From assembly GCA_030600545.1 (NCBI GenBank), contig JAUVLV010000015.1, positions 1 through 46,452 of the forward strand: DNA of 46,452 nucleotides, in the 5' to 3' direction. Positions 18,784 through 32,347 of this stretch are shown here, piece by piece. The notes beneath the pieces are model-generated. The model made no database searches and was not told the DNA's origin. It saw nothing but the letters and a program-made list of their open reading frames with translations. This DNA is from Candidatus Aegiribacteria sp. (lineage in GTDB: Bacteria; Fermentibacterota; Fermentibacteria; Fermentibacterales; JCC-6). The position numbers and the translations under genes were made by a program. Position 1 is the stretch's first letter. Each line of letters starts with the position of its first letter.

Positions 18784-19943
18784 ACTGTCCTGATTTTGAA
18801 ACTCTGATGGCGATGCTCGATGGCGAACTTCGGGAAGAACAGCTGAAGGCGGTATCTGAACATGTGATGTCCTGCGGTAAGTGCAGGAAAATTATCGATT
18901 CCCAGAGAAAGCTGGAAGCATCATGGAGAGACAGTTTCGTGGAACCGGATAATAAAGAATTCCGCAGTCTGGAACGGAGTGTTTTTAACAGAATAAACCG
19001 CCGCTGGCGGTGGAAAGCTCTTGTTCCCGCTGCTGCCGGGATCATCGCCGTACTCCTTGGAGTCAAACTCATACTGAATAATCAGCCGTCCCTTGACAGA
19101 GTTACCGATTTATCAAGAACCGAACATCTTGAGTATGTAACTGATGCCGAGAAGTCCGGGGAAGAACAGATCGAATTCTTACCTTCAGGCGTTGGTGATA
19201 TTGAGAATGAAACTGCTGAATCCACACCGGATTTTGATTCTTCTGAAAGTTGGCTTTCATCTGAAGATGCTGTATTGCAGACTTTCAGCGATACAGGTTA
19301 TGGCTATGATGGTGTTGTGGAAGGGGAATTGGCTCAAACACAAGTAGTGGTGGTTGGAGGATGTGCCGAAGAATCTCTGAGAGGCTCAGTCGGCTTTGTC
19401 CAGGAAACCGACAGAGAGATCATTACAGGCGGCGCAGTTGCAGGAAGCGGTGGCGGTGGTAATTTTTACAACGCAACGGAGGAATTAGAAGAGTCTGAAA
19501 CCACTGATGAGATCATTTTCATGGGAGCAGAGGAAATTCCCGTCTGCGAGGAACCGGTTGAAATAAACAGAGACATTACCCTTTCATTGGATGCCGATAC
19601 TACAGGGCTTGAGACTGCAACAACTGTCACATCAACGGTATCAGCTCCTGAGGCAATGGAAGACAACATGGTATCTGACCGATCTACTGAGTCTTACACC
19701 AGGTTTCATGAGTTCTCGTACGGTAATCTCGAGGTGGCTGATGGAGAGGTTTACGTTAAACTTGCATTTGACGTAAACGGTATTCCTGACAGCAGCACTG
19801 CATTTCTTCTCGATTCACTTTTTGCCGACTGGAATGAGTATATTCCATTTTATTGCAAAGATACGCTCCTGATTGTTCCCCTTGCGGATGTTCAGGATTT
19901 GTTAATGGATGGGAATATTGAACCAGCCGAAACTATTGAGTAG
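18774..19943 (+). CDS. Membrane-anchored anti-sigma factor with zinc-finger (zf-HC2) domain and long acidic extracytoplasmic region
   Basis: 389 aa. HVMSCGKC zinc-finger motif, one TM segment (ALVPAAAGIIAVLLGVKLIL), overlap with the sigma gene. C-terminal VYVKLAFDVNGIPDSSTAFLLDSLFADWNEYIPF. Confidence 0.85.
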   Translation: MGMNCPDFETLMAMLDGELREEQLKAVSEHVMSCGKCRKIIDSQRKLEASWRDSFVEPDNKEFRSLERSVFNRINRRWRWKALVPAAAGIIAVLLGVKLILNNQPSLDRVTDLSRTEHLEYVTDAEKSGEEQIEFLPSGVGDIENETAESTPDFDSSESWLSSEDAVLQTFSDTGYGYDGVVEGELAQTQVVVVGGCAEESLRGSVGFVQETDREIITGGAVAGSGGGGNFYNATEELEESETTDEIIFMGAEEIPVCEEPVEINRDITLSLDADTTGLETATTVTSTVSAPEAMEDNMVSDRSTESYTRFHEFSYGNLEVADGEVYVKLAFDVNGIPDSSTAFLLDSLFADWNEYIPFYCKDTLLIVPLADVQDLLMDGNIEPAETIE

Positions 19944-19954
19944 GGAGAAACAGT

Positions 19955-21265
19955 ATGCGATTAATCAGATCAGCCATATTTACACTAGTGATTACCGGAG
20001 TTCTTTCGGCCTCTCTGCCCAGGCTTGCAGTCGTATCCATAGACTTTGATGAATTCGCGCCTGACAGTGTTATTCTAGGCGAGGTTTTTGACGAACTTGC
20101 AGAAAGCGGAAGGTTTCAACTCGTTGAACTTGGAGAAGAAGCTTTCATGAATACTACCCCTGATTCTTTAATAAATTACATCAGGACACTTGCGGCGAAT
20201 CAGGGAATTGATGTTTTCCTTGCATTAGAAATACTCTATCCGGAAGAAAGTGATCGGACGGTCTTCCGGAACGATTCGCTGATGACCTTCAGAACCATTT
20301 CCGTCGATGTACTCGGCAGATTCTATTCATCCACGGGAACACTCATCGGAACGATAAGAAATACGGTCACAAGAGAGGAAGTCCTGCCGTATTCTCCGGA
20401 CAGACACAGACTCGCAGTTCTGTCAGCCAGGGAACTGGCTTCAAGAGCAATACTGGAACTGTTTCCGATAGAAGTTACCTTTATCGCTTCGGACAGCGAA
20501 GTGTTTACAGTTCCCCTGGGAAGTGATCAGGGAATCGGTAATGGAACCATTATGGCTGTCGTCGCTTCATCTTCAGGAATACCTGATGATATTGCTGACT
20601 ACCAGCAACTCAGAAGCAGAGGTCTTCTTCAGATAATGGAGGCGGGGAACACTCAATCAACAGCGAGGCTATTGTCCGGCCATTTGACAGATGGAGGAAC
20701 CGTAATCGCAGTAGAGCAGTCGGCTCCTGCTATTCTTTTTCTTGAGTACAATGGCTGCATGATATCATATGAACCGGGTGCAGGTCTTGATAATGACGAT
20801 ACTAAGTTGAGCAATAATATCAGGCTCGGCGCGGAAATGGCAAAATGGGGATTATCTTTAGGAGGTGGAGTATCCGCTGGAGGACTGGAACACTCTTCCA
20901 TCATCGGAATCGATCTTCAGGCGGGCAGGAGAATTCCGATCAACAGTCCATCTCTTGGACTGAGACTGTCTGCAGGCGGTGCGCTGGCCTTCCATATGCA
21001 GGATGTAAGATCTGAACTGTTGTCATCCAGCGCGACAGCTATTTCTGTTTCGGCTATAGCCGACGCCACAATGGAATACCTTTTTTCAGGACATCTGGGA
21101 TTTCAGTTTGGAGTAACGGGTATTCTGGGCACATCTGCCAGCAGCTGGACAGTGCAGGAGTATACTGGTCAAGTCAGGGATGCCGAGCCGGATGAACTTT
21201 ATTACACTGAATTGAAGCATGGCCCGATTGGTGTTCATGCGGGATTGATGTACTTTATTTTTTAG
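19955..21265 (+). CDS. Secreted/outer-membrane protein of unknown function (possible CsgG/TolB-N-like N-terminus, C-terminal beta-barrel-like region)
   Basis: 436 aa. Signal peptide; PRLAVVSIDFDEFAPDSVILGEVFDELAESGRFQLVEL; alternating-polarity C-terminal segments ending LMYFIF. Confidence 0.6.
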   Translation: MRLIRSAIFTLVITGVLSASLPRLAVVSIDFDEFAPDSVILGEVFDELAESGRFQLVELGEEAFMNTTPDSLINYIRTLAANQGIDVFLALEILYPEESDRTVFRNDSLMTFRTISVDVLGRFYSSTGTLIGTIRNTVTREEVLPYSPDRHRLAVLSARELASRAILELFPIEVTFIASDSEVFTVPLGSDQGIGNGTIMAVVASSSGIPDDIADYQQLRSRGLLQIMEAGNTQSTARLLSGHLTDGGTVIAVEQSAPAILFLEYNGCMISYEPGAGLDNDDTKLSNNIRLGAEMAKWGLSLGGGVSAGGLEHSSIIGIDLQAGRRIPINSPSLGLRLSAGGALAFHMQDVRSELLSSSATAISVSAIADATMEYLFSGHLGFQFGVTGILGTSASSWTVQEYTGQVRDAEPDELYYTELKHGPIGVHAGLMYFIF

Positions 21266-21962
21266 TCAGACTGCTCTTCCATGGTTTCTGAGCCATTCCA
21301 CGTTCCCAGATTATTTCCAGTGATGACCATGTTGCTATCGCGAATATTACGCCTCCGATAATTCCCGAGAATATAGTTCCGTGTACAATTCCAAGTGCAA
21401 GCGAACAGCCTGCAATCGCAGCTGTAAACAGTATCAGGATAGTTGCCGCAAGGGATGATGGCCCCCATTTGGATATCACTCTAACTCTGGCAAGCTGAAT
21501 TCCCCAGACTACGAGAGGATAACCTGTCGCGCCGAAGACAGCCGCAGGGATATCCCTGAGAAACAGCATCCCGATAGTCCATAAAATGGCCATGGGAAGA
21601 AAAACAAGGACTGCTTTTCTGCTGAGAGGGGAAATCCAGTTCATCTGCTGCGGTATATCGCATAATGCAGTCCATATCAGCAGACCGGCAGTAAAACCAA
21701 GAACAAGGGAGGCTTCGCCATTACCGATAAAACAGCTGAAAACCGTTCCGGTAAGACCAAGGATAAAAAGGACCAGGACGAATACCTTCGGGCCAATCTG
21801 ACCATTTTCGTTGATTTTAACAAAGAGCTTTGCCCCGAGAAGCTGAAGGAAAATGAAAAGGAGAAAGGAAGCAATAGCGAAGAATCCCGTTACGGCATAA
21901 TCCCTTAAAGTAAGGTCAGCAGCAAGAGAGAGATTCGCGGTCAGTAGATTTAGAATACTCAT
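21255..21962 (-). CDS. Polytopic membrane protein of unknown function
   Basis: Likely start MSILNLL, near 21962, rather than the track start at 22001. Multiple hydrophobic helices; no family recognised. Confidence 0.7.
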   Translation of the reverse strand: MSILNLLTANLSLAADLTLRDYAVTGFFAIASFLLFIFLQLLGAKLFVKINENGQIGPKVFVLVLFILGLTGTVFSCFIGNGEASLVLGFTAGLLIWTALCDIPQQMNWISPLSRKAVLVFLPMAILWTIGMLFLRDIPAAVFGATGYPLVVWGIQLARVRVISKWGPSSLAATILILFTAAIAGCSLALGIVHGTIFSGIIGGVIFAIATWSSLEIIWERGMAQKPWKSSLTKK

Positions 21963-22118
21963 ATTTTTCCTTCCTCCAAGCAAATTTGCATAATATAGCA
22001 ATCATCGTCAACGACCATGTTTGCACAAGATGGTCCATATGGTCATATATTCAGGTGTACCGATAATGTTTCATTATAATTATCATAGTAAGCCGATGGT
22101 TAATAAGGGAAGGTGTAG

Positions 22119-24263
22119 ATGAATTCAGTACGGTTGCTCATATCTTTTTCCGTTGCTGCACTTTTTATCTCATGCGGAGGGGGCAGTGAAGCTGCGGTTG
22201 AACTGCACGATGAAACCGTTTCCATTGCTGCCGGCAAGGGTGTGTTCATTAAAATGACTCTTGCATCGGAGGAACTTGAAAGTTCTCTGCTATACAGGGA
22301 TGAAATACCCGTTGAATTGAGAGTGTCATCGGATAACTGCGTTTCAACCATTACAGCAATGCTCGTACCGGGTTGCGGTTCAAAGCCCTTGGACAGAATT
22401 GAATACCTGTCCGGCAGTGATGTTCGGAACCTTGATACCAGCTATGTAAGAACAACCGGTGAAATCCCTGGATTTACGGTTGTGATGTATGTGAAAGGTG
22501 ATTCCAGTGTAGTGGAAAGGGTATGGAACAGGGGCAGCGGCGAACTTGCAGTTCTTCAGGTAAAATCCGGAAATACTTCGTTTAACATTCTTCTGACATC
22601 CACCAGTGGGCTATTGAGCACTGCAGAGGTCGTCGAACCAGCTGGGGGCATGTCCCGTTCGGTATACCTTTCCGACCGCTATAGGAACGAGATTGTAGAA
22701 GAAGTCAATGCGGATGTTGCTGTGCCTCCCGAAATCACACACAGAATAATTCTATCTGTTGACCCGATGGAAAGGAAAATGACCGTATTGGATTCGCTGA
22801 CAATCGATTTCCGGACAACCCAATCCGACAGTCAGTTGATGATGTATCTTCCATACTGTGATGACGGAACCTGTTTTGAGGCACTGACCGGGACTGTTTC
22901 GAGCTGGGACGATTCCGTACTATGCACTGCTGATTCCACAAGATTATTCTCAGGTTTGTATTCCGGAAACTGGAGCGGATTCATTTCATCTTCCACCGGC
23001 AGGATTATGGTAAACGGGCTCCATATAAATCCATTTACATCATTTCAGAGCGGTATGTGGTTCTATCCGGGCTGCAGTGATCCATCGGTTTACACACTCG
23101 ATATTTCAGTACCAGACAACGGTTACGAGGTTTATGTACCTCTTCAGGAAATCTCAAGAAATGTGCACGATTCACTCCTTACCATTTCCTATATATCCCC
23201 GATAGGGGGGATCAAGGGCCCCCTTGCCTGGGCGACCGGCGGTTTTACTGCTAATAGTATAGCAGGGGGTAGAAGCAGTTTTATCTGCCTTGAATCGGAT
23301 TCCACAGCACTGGGGATGATCGATCTCGCGGATGATATTACAGAAGTTCTATGGCGCAACATGGGTTACGATGGAGCCAGGCTTGACATTGTTGTTGTAA
23401 AAAGCCTGGATGTACCAGTATTTATTACTGGTCCCGGATGCGTGTTTCTTTCAAGGGATATGCTTGCCTCCGTCAGGGGATATGAAACGTGGTCCGATTC
23501 TCTTGTCCATGGAACAGCTGTTCCCGCAACTTCAATAGTATTTGAAACAGCAAAGGCTTACCTGGCTGGAAGTACATACCTTTCTGCGAGTCTCAGGGAT
23601 ATGCTTGCGGCATGGTCAGTCTACAGATTTGCACTTTCAGCGGATGAATTGGTTTCAACACAGCTGCTCGAAGCTTTCAGAAAATATTACCTGTACACTT
23701 CTGAGGTTACCGGAGGAATCGAATTCGCTATAGCGGATCCACAATTGAGCGATTCTCCACTTCATGATCCTGTAATATTCGGAAAGGCTCCGGTTGTCAT
23801 AGAGTTTCTCATCCATGAGATCCCGGCATTTGAAAGAGCTATTCCCAGGGCACTTGGTAATCTGCGTCATTCCGGTGATTCCTTCAGCAGACTGTTTTCA
23901 GCAATGGGAATTCCGGAAAGCAGCGGATACGGGGAGATGTTCTTTCAGTGGCTTTACAGTCCAGGTGTGCCGCAGCTGGAAATTTTCTGGATGGATTCCT
24001 CCGGCACTCTCAAACTCTGGGTAGAGCAGTTACAACCCGGACAGGATTTCCCTCTTGGTTCCATACTTGATGAAGTTCATGTATCATTCAACGAAAGCTA
24101 TCCCATTGAGCTGGAACTGTCACACGGTTCTACAGAAGGATTATACGTGGGCGATCAATCCATTACAGTAGATAGAATTATTGCGATCGATATCGATCCC
24201 GATGGTTTACTTCCAGCTGACATAGTTTACAGACATATCAATCACGAACCGAATGACATATAA
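22119..24263 (+). CDS. Lipoprotein with M1-aminopeptidase-like architecture, zinc site apparently lost
   Basis: 714 aa. Lipobox LFISC; beta-rich N-terminal domain (HRIILSVDPMERKMTVLDSLTIDF). Expected HEXXH region reads FETAK (23541-23555). C-terminal KAPVVIEFLIHEIPAFERAIPRAL. Confidence 0.55.
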   Translation: MNSVRLLISFSVAALFISCGGGSEAAVELHDETVSIAAGKGVFIKMTLASEELESSLLYRDEIPVELRVSSDNCVSTITAMLVPGCGSKPLDRIEYLSGSDVRNLDTSYVRTTGEIPGFTVVMYVKGDSSVVERVWNRGSGELAVLQVKSGNTSFNILLTSTSGLLSTAEVVEPAGGMSRSVYLSDRYRNEIVEEVNADVAVPPEITHRIILSVDPMERKMTVLDSLTIDFRTTQSDSQLMMYLPYCDDGTCFEALTGTVSSWDDSVLCTADSTRLFSGLYSGNWSGFISSSTGRIMVNGLHINPFTSFQSGMWFYPGCSDPSVYTLDISVPDNGYEVYVPLQEISRNVHDSLLTISYISPIGGIKGPLAWATGGFTANSIAGGRSSFICLESDSTALGMIDLADDITEVLWRNMGYDGARLDIVVVKSLDVPVFITGPGCVFLSRDMLASVRGYETWSDSLVHGTAVPATSIVFETAKAYLAGSTYLSASLRDMLAAWSVYRFALSADELVSTQLLEAFRKYYLYTSEVTGGIEFAIADPQLSDSPLHDPVIFGKAPVVIEFLIHEIPAFERAIPRALGNLRHSGDSFSRLFSAMGIPESSGYGEMFFQWLYSPGVPQLEIFWMDSSGTLKLWVEQLQPGQDFPLGSILDEVHVSFNESYPIELELSHGSTEGLYVGDQSITVDRIIAIDIDPDGLLPADIVYRHINHEPNDI

Positions 24264-24302
24264 CCCGGTTGCTCATCCTGTAGATTCCGGAGAATAGCTT
24301 AA

Positions 24303-28359
<4,057 letters not shown>

Positions 28360-28431
28360 TATGGACTTATGACCAATGATTCAGTCGAATTATTTCATAG
28401 TTTTAAATAAATACCCTCCGTCCCTATTTTT

Positions 28432-29514
28432 TTAGTTTGCCGCCTTGAACTTCTTCATGAATTCAACTAAAGCTTCAACACCTTCGTAGGGCATGGCATT
28501 GTAGATCGAGGCTCTGCAGCCGCCCACGGATCTGTGGCCCTTCAGCCCGATAAGATCGTTCTCAGCGCCTTCAGCTATGAACTTCTTTTCCAGTTCCTCG
28601 GAGGGAAGGCGGAAGGTTACGTTCATCAAGGATCTGCTGTCCTTTTCCGCGGTACCCCTATAAAATCCATTACTATCGTCCATATAGGAGTAAAGGAGAC
28701 CGGCTTTCTTCACGTTAGCCGTCTCAACAGCTTCAAGGCCGCCCTGTTCCAGTATCCATTTCATTACAAGACCCACAACGTAGACAGGTAAGGCTGGAGG
28801 AGTATTGAAAAGGGAGTTCTTGCCAAGATGGGTTGCGTAAGAAAGCATCGTTGGAACTTCTTTATTCGCCTGATCAGCCCAGGATCGTCTGATAATTACC
28901 GCCACGACGCCTGCAGGACCTATATTCTTCTGGGCACCGGCGTAAATGAGAGAGAACTTGCTGAAATCAAGCTTTCTGGAAAGAAAACCGGAAGACATGT
29001 CACAGACCATGGGAACATCACCTGTCTCGGGGAAGTTCTTCATCTGGGTTCCCACCAGAGTGTTGTTGCTTGTGGTATGGACGTATGCAGCTCCCGGAGT
29101 AAGGTTAAATTTCTTGGGGATGTAGCTGAAATTGGCATCCTCACTGCTGGCAGCGATGTTCACGTCACCGAAGAATTTTGCCTCTTTGACAGCCTTCTTT
29201 GCCCATCCTCCCGTAACGACGTAGTCGGCTGTCATCCCATTCTTTAGAAAGTTGAATGGAACTGCGCAGAACTGGGTGCTGGCGCCGCCGCCGAGGAAAA
29301 GCACTGCGTACTCGTCTTCTGAAAGCCCCATGATATTGAGCATGTTCTTCTGTGTTTCGCAGAACATACTGTCGAACTGGGCAGAGCGGTGGGATACTTC
29401 CATAATGGACATTCCCATGTTGCTGAAATTCACAACACCCTTCGAAGCTTCCTTCACGACATCGTAAGGAAGCGTAGCCGGTCCTGCGAAAAAGTTGTAT
29501 ACACGTTCGGGCAT
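28432..29514 (-). CDS. serC: Phosphoserine aminotransferase
   Basis: Start placed at 29514 (MPERVYNFFAGPATLPYDVVKEA). YAGAQKNIGPAGVVAVII contains the PLP lysine. Confidence 0.95.
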   Translation of the reverse strand: MPERVYNFFAGPATLPYDVVKEASKGVVNFSNMGMSIMEVSHRSAQFDSMFCETQKNMLNIMGLSEDEYAVLFLGGGASTQFCAVPFNFLKNGMTADYVVTGGWAKKAVKEAKFFGDVNIAASSEDANFSYIPKKFNLTPGAAYVHTTSNNTLVGTQMKNFPETGDVPMVCDMSSGFLSRKLDFSKFSLIYAGAQKNIGPAGVVAVIIRRSWADQANKEVPTMLSYATHLGKNSLFNTPPALPVYVVGLVMKWILEQGGLEAVETANVKKAGLLYSYMDDSNGFYRGTAEKDSRSLMNVTFRLPSEELEKKFIAEGAENDLIGLKGHRSVGGCRASIYNAMPYEGVEALVEFMKKFKAAN

Positions 29515-29610
29515 TTTCTGTCTCCCTGGTTTAAAGTTATACCGATATGAATGAACAATCGTAACAGTGCAAATATGTTTCCTGTGACTGTTGTTTCGCA
29601 AGTGTCTGTG

Positions 29611-30702
29611 TTAGACTCTTGATGCCCTTGAAAGAAGGAATATGCCAAGGGCAATAAAAACGATGTCCGCTATGCTTGCCGCAAGAAGGGGGGGGAGAGC
29701 TCCCTTGTGACCAAGGGTCTGGCCGAACCGCAGAAGCGAGAAAAAGAAAAAAGCCAGCAGTACAGCCAATCCAATACTCGATGCTTTCCCGCTCCTTGGG
29801 TTTCTAAGGGCCAGCGGGGCTCCCACAAATACCATAATAAGATTTGACAGTGGGAAGAAGAATTTCAGATAGAATTCAACAAGATCTCCCCTTGTATCAC
29901 CCCCGGCTTTTTCTACGCTTTCTATGTAGTTACTGAGTTCTATGAAGTTCATCTCTCCGGGGGCTTTCTGCCTTGAACCGAAATTTCCGGGGTTTTCAGT
30001 TATTTCCGGAATTACAAGTGTGTCAGCTGTTGAAAAAGCCAGCGCTCCCGATGGCCCGAAGATTCTGTCAGTTGTATTTATACCGGCCCAGGAGGAATCG
30101 AACCACACCATTCTGTCCATATCAAGCCTTCGGGTGACCTTGCTGCTGTCATCGAACCATTCGATGGTTACATCGTCCATCATTTCAGTTTTGCCATTGA
30201 AAAAACCTATATCCAGTATTGAACCGTCCGGTGACCTGTGGGCGAAGTTACTTCTTCTCGAGTAATTTATGGGTTCCTGACCATCTATTTCAACTCTCTT
30301 TATCTGTGTCTGCTGGTATGTGGCATTGGCAACTATGAAGTCACCGACGCCAAGTTCGAATATGGATGTGAGACCACCGACGATGAGCAGCGGCAGAAGT
30401 ATCCTTGGTACGCTTATTCCCGCGCTCCTCATTGCCACCAGCTCGTTTCTTCTTGAGAGGGATGAAATCAGGAACAACGAACTCAGAAGAACGGCTACAG
30501 GCAGAACCAAGACAATTATATAGGGCAGTCCGTAGAAGTAGTATGTCAAAAAAGCCCCTACGGAAACATCTTTATCAACCCATCTTGTAAAATGGTCGAA
30601 AGCGTCTACGCTTACGAAGATGATGACGAATGATAAAACAGCTACAAGTATCATCCTGATAAATCTCGAGGCAAGATAAACATCGAGCTTTCTGAATATC
30701 AT
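29611..30702 (-). CDS. lptG: LPS export permease LptG-like (YjgP/YjgQ family)
   Basis: 363 aa. IIVLVLPVAVLLSSLFLISSLSRRNELVAMRSAGIS and C-terminal TMs; overlaps the lptF-like gene by 4 nt. Confidence 0.88.
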   Translation of the reverse strand: MIFRKLDVYLASRFIRMILVAVLSFVIIFVSVDAFDHFTRWVDKDVSVGAFLTYYFYGLPYIIVLVLPVAVLLSSLFLISSLSRRNELVAMRSAGISVPRILLPLLIVGGLTSIFELGVGDFIVANATYQQTQIKRVEIDGQEPINYSRRSNFAHRSPDGSILDIGFFNGKTEMMDDVTIEWFDDSSKVTRRLDMDRMVWFDSSWAGINTTDRIFGPSGALAFSTADTLVIPEITENPGNFGSRQKAPGEMNFIELSNYIESVEKAGGDTRGDLVEFYLKFFFPLSNLIMVFVGAPLALRNPRSGKASSIGLAVLLAFFFFSLLRFGQTLGHKGALPPLLAASIADIVFIALGIFLLSRASRV

Positions 30703-32117
30703 ACTGAACCGCGATTCTGCATGTCATCAGAAGCATGTTTTCCATGCCTGCTGCTGAATCTTCTGAAAAAAGATCCTGCTGCTGTGGTCAGTCTGCCAAG
30801 GGGCAGTGGGTTGCCTTCATGGAGACTCCTGATTGTCAGCACTGTTCCAAAGGCGCCAAGTATGATATTCGGTAGCCACATGGAGAGGAACGCAGGCATC
30901 ATTCTTCTGTCCGCAAGCTGTTCTCCGGCTATGAGGAAAAGGTAGTAGACAAGAATAACCAGCAAGCTTACTCCAAGAGCAATACCGGCGCTGCCCTTCC
31001 TGGTTGACAGCCCGAGGGGGACACCAAGAAGCACGAATACTATACATGCGAAAGGTATGGAGTACTTCTTCTGTATTTCTACTCTGTACCTGCTTATGCT
31101 CCGCTGAAGCGAAGCCTTGCGGTCTGCCAGAATGCGAAGGTCGCTTGATTGCTGCGCAAGGAAATTCCTTGACAGATTGAACCATGTGCGAGAGTCAACG
31201 CTGTCAGGAGGAGGGAAAGTGCCCCTTCCTGTGGATACAGCTGAATTATTGATCATGGCAAGAATGGGTGCGCTTCCGGTGCTGACCAGTGAATCCTCGA
31301 ACAGTTCAGCCTGTTCCTCAAGGGAATCAACAAGAGCTCGCATATGGCTCGAAGAAAGCTCCCTGTCTCCACGGTTATCCCTGTTCTGACGGATTAATTC
31401 TTCGGATCTGGTGATCTCAACGGTATATATCGCGAAATCCAATTTTCTGTATTCACCGGATTCTGAGAGTTCATGTATCTGCCCGTCTGTAAGAACAAGG
31501 CGGAAGCGGTTTGCGGAAACCGGCTCCATTTTTCCCTTAAGGGCTGTGATTGTTCTTCCGGGCATACCGGGAACCCGTTCATGTATAACAACGTTTTGCA
31601 GTTCGCCGGTCAGGTCATCCTTTTCCTCGACGATTATCCTGTAATTCTCAATATCCTCAACGAACATACCGGGGATAATCTTAGCGGCCGGGCGCATTGT
31701 GCCTATGTCAAGCAGGAGGTTTTTGGCAAGGTGGTTCGCATCCGGCAGAACGTAATTATTGAAGAGTACCATGGTTGCGACGAGGAAGACCGCGGTCAGC
31801 ATGAGAGGTTTAATCAGCACGAAGATGCTTATGCCTGATGCTTTCATTGCGGTAACCTCAAGATCGGATTCCATTCTGCCAACCGCCATGAGGACACCGG
31901 CCAGAACTCCCATGGGAATCACGACAGCCACCATCGAGGGAAGCAGCAGCAGGAAAACTTCCACAACGGTTCTTACCGGTACCCCTTTGCTTACGATCAT
32001 ATCAAGAAGATCCAGCAGTTTGTCCAGCAGCATCACAAAGGTGAAGATACCTGCGGAAAGAAGAAATGGTGAAATGAATTCCTTTAATGTGTAAACTTGC
32101 AGTTTTTTCATATACAT
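30699..32117 (-). CDS. lptF: LPS export permease LptF-like (YjgP/YjgQ family)
   Basis: LLPSMVAVVIPMGVLAGVLMAVGRMESDLEVTAMKASGIS and IPFACIVFVLLGVPLGLSTRKG. Start likely near 32117 or 32111 rather than 32156. Confidence 0.88.
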   Translation of the reverse strand: MYMKKLQVYTLKEFISPFLLSAGIFTFVMLLDKLLDLLDMIVSKGVPVRTVVEVFLLLLPSMVAVVIPMGVLAGVLMAVGRMESDLEVTAMKASGISIFVLIKPLMLTAVFLVATMVLFNNYVLPDANHLAKNLLLDIGTMRPAAKIIPGMFVEDIENYRIIVEEKDDLTGELQNVVIHERVPGMPGRTITALKGKMEPVSANRFRLVLTDGQIHELSESGEYRKLDFAIYTVEITRSEELIRQNRDNRGDRELSSSHMRALVDSLEEQAELFEDSLVSTGSAPILAMINNSAVSTGRGTFPPPDSVDSRTWFNLSRNFLAQQSSDLRILADRKASLQRSISRYRVEIQKKYSIPFACIVFVLLGVPLGLSTRKGSAGIALGVSLLVILVYYLFLIAGEQLADRRMMPAFLSMWLPNIILGAFGTVLTIRSLHEGNPLPLGRLTTAAGSFFRRFSSRHGKHASDDMQNRGSV

Positions 32118-32347
32118 CTCATTATAGGCTTTCAGAAAAATCGGACAATAAGGCAATTATACCCTTTATCAGGTTATCTTTCCACCTGGGAGCTTGTCCG
32201 ATAATGTGCATTGAGCAGAAGATCATCGCAGTTGAGATAGAATGCTGGAAGTAATTGACGATAATATGCGGCGTTGGAGTAGAGTATGTGTAATGAATCC
32301 GGGCTAATATCTGGAACCATAAGCAACCGGAGGACTAGTATCCTGAT

